Assembly: GCA_964482535.1 (NCBI GenBank)
Contig: CAYZXU010000030.1
Location: forward strand, 1 to 22,857
Direction: 5' to 3'
DNA: 22,857 nt
From: CAYZXU01 sp964482535
Lineage (GTDB): Bacteria > Desulfobacterota > Desulfobacteria > Desulfobacterales > BuS5
Shown here piece after piece: positions 14,669 through 22,094 of the stretch. Each line of letters begins with the position of its first letter. Positions within the stretch are counted from its first letter, which is position 1. A program made the position numbers and the translations under genes. Under the pieces are notes generated by a model. It was given only the letters and a program-made list of their open reading frames with translations, searched no databases and was not told where the DNA came from.

Positions 14669-15433
14669 ATGGCTGTGGAAACTAATTACGATATAGTCTT
14701 AAAAGATGTTTCATTCTCATATAATAAAAATCCTGTTCTTGAAAATGTGAATATAAATGTAAAACATGGTGAATTTGCTACAATTATCGGTCCGAACGGA
14801 GGTGGCAAGACAACTTTGCTTAAACTCTTGCTCGGTCTTCTCAAACCCGACAAAGGCAAGATTCTTGTTTTAGGTGAGACTCCGGTTAAATCAAAGACTA
14901 AAATTGGATATATGCCCCAGTATATGCAATTGGATATGCAGTTTCCTGTTACAGTTATGGATGTTGTTTTAATGGGACGTCTTGGAAGCAGTATTTTTGG
15001 CAGATACTCCAAAAAGGACAGAAAGTTGGCAAAGCAGGCCCTTTATGAAGTAGAAATGGCAGGTTTTTTCGATACCATGTTCAATAATCTTTCCGGAGGC
15101 CAGAGACAGCGGGTTCTTATTGCAAGGGCATTATGCGGTAACCCTGAACTTCTTTTGCTTGATGAGCCTACTGCAAATGTTGATCCTGATATTCAGGAGA
15201 ATTTGCTGAAGATTTTAAAAGAAATCAATGAGCGCATGACGATTCTTATAGTATCCCATGATATCGGTTTTGTATCCAAGATTGTCAAAAGCGTTATATG
15301 CGTTAATAAAAGGGTAATCGTTCATCCCACCAGCAATATTAATGGTCATATCATCAAGGATATATACGGTGGAGATCTTCGCATGATACGTCATGACCAC
15401 AGGTGCAGCGAGGAAGGCCATAGTAATGTTTGA
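14669..15433 (+). CDS. znuC: Metal ABC transporter ATP-binding protein (zinc/manganese, ZnuC-like)
   Basis: This cytoplasmic ATPase powers uptake of a divalent metal through the ZnuB-type channel. Over 254 aa it has Walker A GPNGGGKT (41-48), a Q-loop (YMPQYMQ), the ABC signature LSGGQ (141-145), Walker B LLLLDE (161-166) and an H-loop (IVSHDIGF). The C-terminus is histidine-rich (RHDHRCSEEGHSNV), as seen in zinc transporters. The AGGGGGAG ribosome site abuts ATG 14669, so the GTG at 14675 (codon 3), with 6-nt spacing, is an equally likely start. The last 8 bp overlap znuB, showing a coupled pair. No periplasmic binding protein gene (znuA/mntA type) lies beside it, and no clear Zur or MntR operator is visible upstream. 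The metal cannot be assigned firmly. Confidence 0.92.
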   Translation: MAVETNYDIVLKDVSFSYNKNPVLENVNINVKHGEFATIIGPNGGGKTTLLKLLLGLLKPDKGKILVLGETPVKSKTKIGYMPQYMQLDMQFPVTVMDVVLMGRLGSSIFGRYSKKDRKLAKQALYEVEMAGFFDTMFNNLSGGQRQRVLIARALCGNPELLLLDEPTANVDPDIQENLLKILKEINERMTILIVSHDIGFVSKIVKSVICVNKRVIVHPTSNINGHIIKDIYGGDLRMIRHDHRCSEEGHSNV

Positions 15434-16274
15434 GTTTTTGACAGCTCTTATTGAACCTGGTAACGAATTTTTAAGGCTTGCTTTTTTTGCAGGGATACTT
15501 GCCAGTCTGGCATTCGGGATAATGGGTACATATGTTGTTACAAACAGAATAAGTTTTATTGCAGGAGCAATTGCACACGCAGCCTTTGGCGGCATAGGCG
15601 CAGGAATTTTTCTGCAAAAAAGGATTGGGCTTGAATGGTTCGATCCCATGTACGGAGCTGTGGTATATGCAGTTCTTTCCGCCGTGATTATTGGCATTGT
15701 AAAGCTGTATGCCGGGGAAAGAGAAGATACTGCCATAGGAGCTCTATGGGCAGTGGGAATGGCATCAGGTCTTCTTTTTATTGATATTACTCCAGGATAT
15801 TTTGATATAACAAGCTATCTTTTTGGAGATATTCTGTTAATCTCTTCAAAAGATCTCTATATGTTGGCAGCGCTTGATATTGTTGTGGCTGTACTTGCCA
15901 TCCTTTTTTATAATAAAATACTTGCTATATGCTTTGATGATGAATTTGCAGGTTTGCGTGGAATCAATGTCGGGCTATTATATATTTTAATGTTATGTAT
16001 TACTGCGTTGACAGTGGTTTTGCTTGTCCGGGTTGTGGGAATTATTATGGTGATTGCACTTTTGACTCTGCCTGCAGCAATAGCCGGGCGTTTTTCAAAA
16101 AAAATCTGGCAGATGATACTGTTTGCCGTTATTTTTTGCATGTTCTTTTCATGCACAGGACTCGCAATAAGCTATAAATATAGTTTTTCAAGCGGACCTA
16201 CAATAATAATGGTTGCTGGCATAACCTACCTGCTTGTTATTGCTGCTGAGAACTTATGGAAAAAGATAAGATAA
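15426..16274 (+). CDS. znuB: Metal ABC transporter permease (ABC-3 family, ZnuB-like)
   Basis: The 282-aa integral membrane protein forms the inner-membrane channel for the ZnuC-type ATPase. About eight hydrophobic helices can be traced, beginning with LAFFAGILASLAFGIMGTYVV; the ISFIAGAIAHAAFGGIGAGI segment that follows is the typical ABC-3 region carrying the conserved His and small residues. ATG 15426 is preferred over ATG 15393 because AGGAAGG lies about 8 nt upstream of it and because it gives the usual short N-terminus; the gene then overlaps znuC by 8 bp. Length is normal. The gene is followed by a spacer and the convergent 73-aa ORF. Confidence 0.92.
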   Translation: MFEFLTALIEPGNEFLRLAFFAGILASLAFGIMGTYVVTNRISFIAGAIAHAAFGGIGAGIFLQKRIGLEWFDPMYGAVVYAVLSAVIIGIVKLYAGEREDTAIGALWAVGMASGLLFIDITPGYFDITSYLFGDILLISSKDLYMLAALDIVVAVLAILFYNKILAICFDDEFAGLRGINVGLLYILMLCITALTVVLLVRVVGIIMVIALLTLPAAIAGRFSKKIWQMILFAVIFCMFFSCTGLAISYKYSFSSGPTIIMVAGITYLLVIAAENLWKKIR

Positions 16275-16437
16275 AACGAAACTGATTAATCCATAATTGT
16301 GGGTGTCTGTTTATACCAGATTGCAGAAATGGAAATCGGCAAATGTATTGTCATAAACCTGAATTTCGCAAAGTAAGCAAAACTGAAAGTCAAAAAGAAT
16401 AGCTTTCTAAGATGGTAACAATTCATTTTATTTGGTT

Positions 16438-16659
16438 TTATTTAAAATTATCTATATCTTGAACAAATTTTTCAAAATTGTTTTCCAGAAGAAATTTTGA
16501 AATCATTTCGCTTACCTTATCTGCGGTGTCTATGCGGTAATACCCTTTTTCTTTATCAAGCCCCACTATTTTTTTTGAATTTTCAACTATTGTCTGCAGG
16601 GCAATAACAGGCATCTTTACGTTAACATTAACCTCAATGATATCTTTATGATGTGACAA
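16438..16659 (-). CDS. Small conserved-looking hypothetical protein (73 aa)
   Basis: The sequence is soluble, mixed alpha/beta in pattern: an amphipathic strand (IIEVNVNVKMPVIAL), then ENSKKIVGLDKEKGYYRIDTADKVSEMI and a charged C-terminal helix. The composition is coding-like and it is the only frame of note here. Start is TTG at 16659 with AAGGA about 9 nt upstream; the only in-frame ATG (codon 16) would remove the first strand. I do not recognise a family. It is convergent with znuB and alone on its strand. It has no cysteines and no membrane segment. Confidence 0.55.
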   Translation of the reverse strand: MSHHKDIIEVNVNVKMPVIALQTIVENSKKIVGLDKEKGYYRIDTADKVSEMISKFLLENNFEKFVQDIDNFK

Positions 16660-17022
16660 TATGGATTTTCCTTATAGTTTTTAACAATTAATAATAATTA
16701 GACCTTTTTATATCAATGCTGCATTGATACACAAGATGAAAATTAAATAATTATTAGAAAAAATAGATTTTTTTTCACAAACTATAATGGGAGATCTTAT
16801 GTAATAAGGCAACTAAATTTACTTGCTTTGTGATAATCAGTTTGACTTTTTTCACGGGAATGACATATGAAAAAGTCTTAAGTTAATATCAGAGAGTTAC
16901 AAACTTAAAAATAAAAGTTATAAAAAGTATATTTTTATTTTTACAACGAGACCTTTGAAAAATTGTGATAGAGGGAAGGTTCTGTAACGGTTTGTAAAGA
17001 AACATAAAATTAAAGATTAACT
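16660..17022. other. Gene-free 363-bp AT-rich spacer
   Basis: No ORF with coding character is seen on either strand. It holds an imperfect inverted repeat at 16844-16877 (GACTTTTTTCA against TGAAAAAGTC) and a solo GAGACCTTTGAAAAA motif at 16948-16962. A TTGACT at 16843-16848 could be a -35 box, but the base 17 nt later begins CATATG, a poor -10. Confidence 0.6.
16948..16962 (+). repeat. Solo copy of the GAGACCTTTGAAAAA terminal-repeat motif
   Basis: The 15 bases are identical to the left end of the miniature element at 21383-21461. No inverted partner is visible within the spacer. It lies 60 bp upstream of the DUF123 gene. Confidence 0.55.
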
Positions 17023-17505
17023 ATGCCCTCCATAATAAAAAATTATAGCGAGACTGATCAATCAGACTGGAATATTCCTGAGGGGAGAGGATGTTATTTT
17101 CTTTTATTTCAACTCATTGGGAAAGAGAAGATAATTGTAGGAAAAACAGGATTGAGAAGTTTTCTCAAGGGTTTTTATATATATGTCGGCTCTTCAATGA
17201 ACAGTTTTAGAACTCGTTTGCAAAGGCATATAAAAAGCAAAAAAAAGCTCCATTGGCACATTGATTATCTTCTGGTGAAAGCTTTAATTGAAAATATTGT
17301 TTGCATTGAATCTGACAAACGAATCGAATGCAAACTGGCAAATGACCTGTCAAAGATTTTTAAATCAGTTCCGGATTTTGGAGCAAGCGATTGCAAATGC
17401 TCAAGCCATCTGTTTTTTGCAAAAAACAGAAGCATATTAGATAAAAATATTAAAAAATTGCTGACAAAGCATAAAGCTCATCATTATCTTTCTAAGGAAG
17501 TTTAA
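17023..17505 (+). CDS. DUF123 / GIY-YIG-like nuclease family protein
   Basis: The 160-aa product matches the DUF123 (PF01986) family, which is related to GIY-YIG endonucleases. Visible motifs are GRGCYFLLF (21-29), IIVGKTGLRSFLKGFYIYVGSS (the core GFYIYVGSS at 50-58), an Arg-containing helix (RTRLQRHI, 63-70), HWHIDYLL (77-84), the catalytic-type Glu-Cys pair RIECKLA (100-106), and FGASDCKCSSHLFF (119-132). Family members are thought to act in nucleic-acid cleavage or repair but the substrate is unknown to me; some are fused to endonuclease III. Only a weak ribosome site precedes ATG 17023. The MBL-fold gene follows after 20 bp and is probably co-transcribed. Confidence 0.88.
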   Translation: MPSIIKNYSETDQSDWNIPEGRGCYFLLFQLIGKEKIIVGKTGLRSFLKGFYIYVGSSMNSFRTRLQRHIKSKKKLHWHIDYLLVKALIENIVCIESDKRIECKLANDLSKIFKSVPDFGASDCKCSSHLFFAKNRSILDKNIKKLLTKHKAHHYLSKEV

Positions 17506-17525
17506 AAAAAAATTATGGAGGGAAA

Positions 17526-18464
17526 ATGATAGATCTAAAACTTTCAGATAAAATTGAAATTGTTGTTTTAATGGATAATTATTCTGATGTTTTATTAACC
17601 TCAACGGAAAAGGCTCAGAGACCTCCCCTTGCACATGGTTCAAAAATGGCCGGTCCTTTAATTTGCGAACATGGTTTGTCTTTATTTGTAAATGTATTTA
17701 AAGATAACCGCAGCCATAAAATTATAATGGACGGAGGCTGGTCTGAGACAGGTGTTATTAATAATATTAACACTCTGGATATTGATATATCCGATGTTGA
17801 GGCTGTTGTTTTAAGCCACGGGCACATGGATCACTTTGGCAGTTTTGAAAAAATGTCCGGCATGTTTTCTGGAAAAGTCCCCTTAATTTTGCACCCCGAT
17901 GCCTTATTAACTACACGTTTTCTTAGAATTCCTGATGGAAGGGAGGTCAGATTTCCCATTCTAAAGGAATTATCCCTTGAGAAAGCCGGGTATGTACCGG
18001 TTAAAACCACGTCCCCTTATCTTCTTGCATCCGGCATGATTGCAACAACCGGAGAAATAGAAAGAGTTACAACTTTTGAAAATGGTCTGCCCGGCGCTTT
18101 TTATGAAGAAAACGGTGAAATTAAAGTTGATAAAATTAAAGACGATTTAAGTCTGGTTTTAAATCTTAAGGATAAAGGTCTGGTGATAATTTCGGGATGT
18201 GCGCATTCGGGTATAATTAATACTGTGCGGCATATCCGGAAAATTACAGGCATAGACAAGGTTTATGCTGTCATAGGTGGCTTTCACCTTAGTGGGCATG
18301 CCTTTGAACCTTTAATAGGGACAACCGTAAGTGAGATGAAAAAGATCAATCCTGAAATAGTTATTCCCATGCATTGCACCGGCTTTAAGGCAACACAGAA
18401 GTTTGCCCAAAATATGCCTGATCAGTTTATACCAAGCAGCGTTGGGGTTAAAATATCACTTTAA
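17526..18464 (+). CDS. MBL-fold metallohydrolase (COG1237, dihydropterin-ribofuranosyl-aminobenzene-phosphate synthase-like)
   Basis: The 312-aa protein has the metallo-beta-lactamase metal motif H98-G-H100-M-D102-H103, a further His in ISGCAHSGIINT, GGFHLSG, and the closing PMHCTG. This arrangement is typical of the COG1237 group that is often annotated as 7,8-dihydropterin-6-methyl-4-(beta-D-ribofuranosyl)-aminobenzene-5'-phosphate synthase. That name comes from an archaeal methanopterin enzyme; for bacterial members the real substrate is mostly unknown, so the name should not be taken literally. GGAGG lies 4 nt upstream of ATG 17526. It follows the DUF123 gene closely and prmA starts 24 bp after it, so the three may be one transcript. 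Confidence 0.88.
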   Translation: MIDLKLSDKIEIVVLMDNYSDVLLTSTEKAQRPPLAHGSKMAGPLICEHGLSLFVNVFKDNRSHKIIMDGGWSETGVINNINTLDIDISDVEAVVLSHGHMDHFGSFEKMSGMFSGKVPLILHPDALLTTRFLRIPDGREVRFPILKELSLEKAGYVPVKTTSPYLLASGMIATTGEIERVTTFENGLPGAFYEENGEIKVDKIKDDLSLVLNLKDKGLVIISGCAHSGIINTVRHIRKITGIDKVYAVIGGFHLSGHAFEPLIGTTVSEMKKINPEIVIPMHCTGFKATQKFAQNMPDQFIPSSVGVKISL

Positions 18465-18488
18465 AACCAAAAATCCAGGGCAAAAAAA

Positions 18489-19409
18489 ATGGAATGGATA
18501 GAAACCAGAGTAACTTTTAAGTCTGCTGATACCCAAACAGCATCGGAGCTTATAGCTGAAATATTTCAGGAACTTGGCACCAATGGTGTTCTTTTCGAAG
18601 ACCCGGAACTATTAAATGAAGACAAAGCTGTTCCCGCAAATAAACAAAGGCATAATGCTGTTACAGGTTATTTTCCCGATGATAATTTTTTTAAAGATAA
18701 TATTAAAAAATTAAAGGAGAGATTAACCTCGTTAAAGAAGAATAACAGTATGGAATCTGATGTTTTAAGCAAAAAAATTTTTGAAAAAGACTGGTCTGAA
18801 GCATGGAAGGAGTTTTTTAAGCCTGAGAAAATCAGTAAAAATATTGTTGTTAAACCCAGCTGGCATGAATTTTCCGGGCAGGCTGGGGATATAATCATTG
18901 AGATTGATCCTGGAATGGCTTTTGGTACAGGAACCCATCCCACCACTGTTTTATGCGTAAACGCAATTGAAAAATATATTAAACCGGCGAGCACTGTATT
19001 GGATATTGGAACAGGTTCAGGGATACTGTTAATTGCGGCGGCAAAACTCGGGGCAGGGCATATGGTTGGAATAGACATAGATGAGCTTGCAGTTAAAATA
19101 GCCAAAAAAAATATGCTCAGGAACAGAATAGATCCAAAACAGTTTATAATAAAAAAAGGCAGCCTTGCAGATGTTGGATATGGTAAATTTGATATTGTTG
19201 TCGCAAATATAGTTCATGGAGTTATTCTAAAAATAATAGATCATGTGGAAAATTTTTTAAGTAAAGACGGAATATTTATCTGCTCAGGTATTCTTCAGGA
19301 ACAAAAAAAATTAATAGAAGATAAAATAATTAAAAAAGGTTTTAAAATAATAGAAACCGGAAACAGTCAGGAATGGACTATGATAGCAGGTAAAAAACAT
19401 GGAAAATAA
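18489..19409 (+). CDS. prmA: Ribosomal protein L11 methyltransferase PrmA
   Basis: PrmA trimethylates ribosomal protein L11 with S-adenosylmethionine. The 306-aa sequence has the N-terminal substrate domain with the DWSEAWKEFFKP segment (101-112), the linker motif IDPGMAFGTGTHPTT (139-153), the SAM-binding LDIGTGSGILLIAAAKLGA (171-189), the acidic ribose-binding GIDIDE, and the VVANIVHGVIL strand-loop. In many PrmA proteins the last motif reads NIL; here it is NIV. Length is normal. The ribosome site before ATG 18489 is weak (CAGGG). A short relic frame begins 11 bp before the prmA stop. Confidence 0.95.
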   Translation: MEWIETRVTFKSADTQTASELIAEIFQELGTNGVLFEDPELLNEDKAVPANKQRHNAVTGYFPDDNFFKDNIKKLKERLTSLKKNNSMESDVLSKKIFEKDWSEAWKEFFKPEKISKNIVVKPSWHEFSGQAGDIIIEIDPGMAFGTGTHPTTVLCVNAIEKYIKPASTVLDIGTGSGILLIAAAKLGAGHMVGIDIDELAVKIAKKNMLRNRIDPKQFIIKKGSLADVGYGKFDIVVANIVHGVILKIIDHVENFLSKDGIFICSGILQEQKKLIEDKIIKKGFKIIETGNSQEWTMIAGKKHGK

Positions 19410-19509
19410 ACAACAAAAGGTATCTGTTTTGCAAAAAGCAGGACTCTTTGTTGGACCTTTGATTTTTTTCTGTTTTTCCGAAATGGGCACAGGTCGGTTG
19501 AAAATTTAG
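19399..19509 (+). pseudogene. 36-codon remnant resembling the N-terminus of an SLC13/DASS-type symporter
   Basis: ATG 19399 overlaps the end of prmA by 11 bp and opens a frame to TAG 19507-19509. The product starts MENKQQKVSVLQKAGLFVGP and continues with a hydrophobic LIFFCF stretch, similar to the cytoplasmic lead and first membrane helix of divalent-anion/sodium symporters (the IGLFLGPLLF pattern). After about 26 residues the hydrophobic pattern ends (SEMGTGRLKI, then stop), so the rest of the transporter is missing. No ribosome site is evident. Family assignment is from memory of the motif and is tentative; it could instead be an unrelated short peptide. Confidence 0.4.
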
Positions 19510-19571
19510 CTTGAACTCCGTTTATCTTTATTGTATCAGTTTCGTAAAATTTTAACTAAAGGAAATATTAG

Positions 19572-20888
19572 ATGGCAAAAGTTATCCCTTTCATGGGCAT
19601 TCATTATAATCAAAAAAAAATAAAAGATTTTGCAGAAGTTACAACACCTCCCTATGATGTTATTTCAAAGCAGGAACAAACAGATTTTCATAAAAAGCAT
19701 GCTAATAATATTATAAGGCTTATATTGGGAAAAAATGGTGAGCCTGATGAAAAAAATCATGCTGATGCTGCCAAATATTATAACAAATGGCTTGATGAAC
19801 AAATATTAATCCGTGATAATTCTGAAACTTTTTATTTAACCAGTGTTGAATTTTCAGTATCTGGCAAAAAAAGTACGCGTTACGGTTTAACAGCCCTTGT
19901 TGGCCTTGAACCTTTTGAAAAAGGGGTTGTGCTGCCCCATGAAAAGACTTTTTCCAAGGTTAAATCTGAAAGACTTGGGCTTATGAAAAAATGTCATGTA
20001 AATTTCAGCCCTGTTTTTTCATTATACCCGGATAATGATGGAGTTATTCTCAACAAACTTAAGAATGTTGTGTTAGACCAGTCACCTGATTTTGATTTCA
20101 TAGATTCCCATGGACAAAAACAAAAACTTTGGAAAATAACCGACAAAGATGTGCATAATGAAATATATGAAGCAATGAAGGGAAAAAGAATCTTTATAGC
20201 TGACGGTCATCACAGGTATGAAACAGCTCTTAACTACAGAGATTGGGTGGCAAAAAATTCTTCGGACTTTAATGCAGAGCATCCTGCCAACTATATCATG
20301 ATGTCACTTACAAGCATGGATGATCCAGGACTTGTTATACTTCCTGCACACAGATTGCTCACAGGTGTTGATGATTTTATAATTGACAAACTTGTTGCAA
20401 AGTCAAAAATTTATTTTGATATAAATAAAATTTCCTGTAAAGATAAAGAAACGGCTTTGAAAGAATTTACAGCCGGTCTTAATGCCGGCAAGGAAAAAAA
20501 TACAATAGGGCTTTTTATAAAAAATCAGCCAAATATTTACCTTATGACCCTGAAATCCGACGTCATGGAGCAGGAGTTCGGTGATGAGCTGCCTGATGCT
20601 GTAAAGAATCTTGATGTTACAGTTCTTACACGGCTTATATTCATGGAGATATCAGGCTTTAATCAAGCAAGGATGGATGATGAAAAAATGTTTTCTTATA
20701 CAACCGATGTGATTCAGGCTTTTAATAAAGTTGAAACTCAAGAGTGTGACATTGCATTTATCCTTAATGCCACAAAAATAGCACAGGTAAAAAATATTGC
20801 AGAAGCAAAGCTTGTAATGCCGAGAAAATCGACATATTTTTACCCTAAGGTTATAACCGGACAGGTTTTAAACAGTCTTTTGCCTTAA
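19572..20888 (+). CDS. DUF1015 family protein
   Basis: The 438-aa cytoplasmic protein fits DUF1015 (PF06245, COG4198). It begins with the usual VIPFMGIHYNQ and VTTPPYDVIS (residues 24-33), has GVVLPHEKTFSKVK (118-131), the strongly conserved IADGHHRYETA (209-219), and NYIMMSLTSMDDPGLVILPAHR (centre, about 246-267). The DGHHRYE motif is related to the ParB/Srx-like fold, and I recall that some members have been reported to phosphorylate free serine, but I cannot confirm this for the present protein. AAAGGAA lies about 8 nt before ATG 19572. It is preceded by the remnant after prmA and stands alone. Confidence 0.92.
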   Translation: MAKVIPFMGIHYNQKKIKDFAEVTTPPYDVISKQEQTDFHKKHANNIIRLILGKNGEPDEKNHADAAKYYNKWLDEQILIRDNSETFYLTSVEFSVSGKKSTRYGLTALVGLEPFEKGVVLPHEKTFSKVKSERLGLMKKCHVNFSPVFSLYPDNDGVILNKLKNVVLDQSPDFDFIDSHGQKQKLWKITDKDVHNEIYEAMKGKRIFIADGHHRYETALNYRDWVAKNSSDFNAEHPANYIMMSLTSMDDPGLVILPAHRLLTGVDDFIIDKLVAKSKIYFDINKISCKDKETALKEFTAGLNAGKEKNTIGLFIKNQPNIYLMTLKSDVMEQEFGDELPDAVKNLDVTVLTRLIFMEISGFNQARMDDEKMFSYTTDVIQAFNKVETQECDIAFILNATKIAQVKNIAEAKLVMPRKSTYFYPKVITGQVLNSLLP

Positions 20889-20934
20889 CTAAAATACGGA
20901 AGCCGAATTTTACAGATGAAAAACATAAATATTT

Positions 20935-20962
20935 TTGCAAAATTAAACTTGCGTGCTATAAT
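20935..20962 (+). promoter_or_regulatory. Candidate extended -10 promoter for the 98-aa membrane protein gene
   Basis: TTGCAA (20935-20940), a 16-nt spacer and TATAAT (20957-20962) with an upstream TGC (extended -10) lie 92 nt before the ATG at 21055. The pair is the same as that proposed for cas6. Confidence 0.55.
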
Positions 20963-21054
20963 CTCTTATGATAATTTGCAGTAAGACTTTTAAATATATC
21001 TTTATTTCAAATGGTTAAAAAAATTAATTTCTGATTAAGGAGGATCTCTTTTAA

Positions 21055-21351
21055 ATGAAAACATTAATTGGCGGTGCTATTGGAGTTGTTTTGGGAATAA
21101 TCGGTCTTTCTGTATGGTGGAAACCATTTTTAATCCTTCTGCAAGGATCGGTTCCGATTATGCTTTTAATTGGTGGAGGCTTAGCCCTTTATCTCGGTAT
21201 AGATGAGCTTAAAGATACCTGGAAAAGTGATGAAAAGACAGCCGATACTTTTGAGACACCTGATAATACAGACAAATTCGAAGAAGAAATTAGTGAGTTG
21301 AAAAAAGAGATAGAAAATTTAAAAGCAGAAAAAGCGGAAATAAAAGAATAA
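21055..21351 (+). CDS. Small membrane protein with two helices and a C-terminal coiled coil (98 aa)
   Basis: Two hydrophobic segments (about residues 4-19, LIGGAIGVVLGIIGLS, and 32-48, SVPIMLLIGGGLALYLG) form a helical hairpin in the membrane. They are followed by a soluble acidic linker (KSDEKTADTFETPDNTDK) and a lysine/glutamate coiled coil (EEEISELKKEIENLKAEKAE). The two-helix part resembles small uncharacterised membrane proteins of Desulfobacterales; no function is known to me. AAGGAGG lies 11 nt before ATG 21055 and a good promoter at 20935-20962. It is a single-gene unit. The coiled coil suggests oligomerisation or partner binding on the cytoplasmic side, which is an inference from topology only. 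Confidence 0.8.
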   Translation: MKTLIGGAIGVVLGIIGLSVWWKPFLILLQGSVPIMLLIGGGLALYLGIDELKDTWKSDEKTADTFETPDNTDKFEEEISELKKEIENLKAEKAEIKE

Positions 21352-21382
21352 GCTCATAGCTTTTATGCTCTTTTAGAAAAAT

Positions 21383-21461
21383 TGAGACCTTTGAAAAACC
21401 CGGAATTGAGCAAAAAAGGGGCGTCTTTGCTTTGTTTGTATGTGTTTTTTCAAGGGTCTCA
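21383..21461. mobile_element. 79-bp miniature inverted-repeat element (MITE-like)
   Basis: TGAGACCTTTGAAAAA (21383-21398) and TTTTTCAAGGGTCTCA (21446-21461) are inverted repeats matching at 15 of 16 positions, with 47 bp between them. No ORF lies inside. The same left end occurs alone at 16948 and, with one change, at 14584. It resembles a non-autonomous insertion-sequence derivative. Its position 31 bp after a stop codon means it may also serve as a transcript hairpin. Confidence 0.6.
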
Positions 21462-22094
21462 CCGATGTAATTTTTGAACTTACAGGCATTTTACCTGATT
21501 GTCTTGTAAAAAATTAATTTGATATTTAGTTTGATATATTGCATGGTAGTGTTTTATTTTTAATGATCTGAATTTGATTAATTCTCTCCCGCAATTCCTT
21601 TCCAAAATACGCTTTTTAGTGACATCCTTTGATTAATAAATTATCTTTTTATATGTTCTTTGTTGAACCGTAAACAGTTACCTATTACTGAAGATGCTGA
21701 GATTATTATTATAACTCCAACTTTTACTGTTTTCTTATATCCAATATACCCGTATGCAGGGATTCTATCTTGACACATAATTTTCTATTTGACATATTTA
21801 AATATTTATTTTTTCAGGATTAAAATAGATTGCGACAGTAATAACAAAATTTATAAATAGATTTATTCATTTTGGACTATAATAAGTTTTCCGGTTTTTT
21901 ATAAATAATTTTTAGTAACCATAAACTGATGCTTTTGAAAAATGTTCAATTTTGTACAAATTCATGGAAGGTGAAAATTTAAAGCCGCTTTGAAATAGAC
22001 TTTATTTTGTATTCTTGGAATTTTTATTTGAGCATGACGCTTTAAGATGAAACGGAATGGGGTGTTTCTCAAAGACATCAAATTAGGAGGTTTC
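21462..22094. other. Gene-poor AT-rich stretch upstream of metV
   Basis: No gene with clear support is seen over more than 600 bp. On the minus strand 21641-21778 holds a 45-codon ORF (MCQDRIPAYGYIGY..., with a hydrophobic VGVIIIISASSVIG segment) that has no ribosome site and is only weakly coding-like. On the plus strand TTGACA (21770-21775) with CATATT 17 nt later (21793-21798) is a possible promoter for metV, but the leader would be long. A second TTGACA is at 21789-21794 without a matching -10. Confidence 0.5.

Noticed and set aside
22047..22094. Upstream start for metV at 22047
   Set aside because: The extra 16 residues do not fit the family and a strong TAGGAGG site sits just before ATG 22095.
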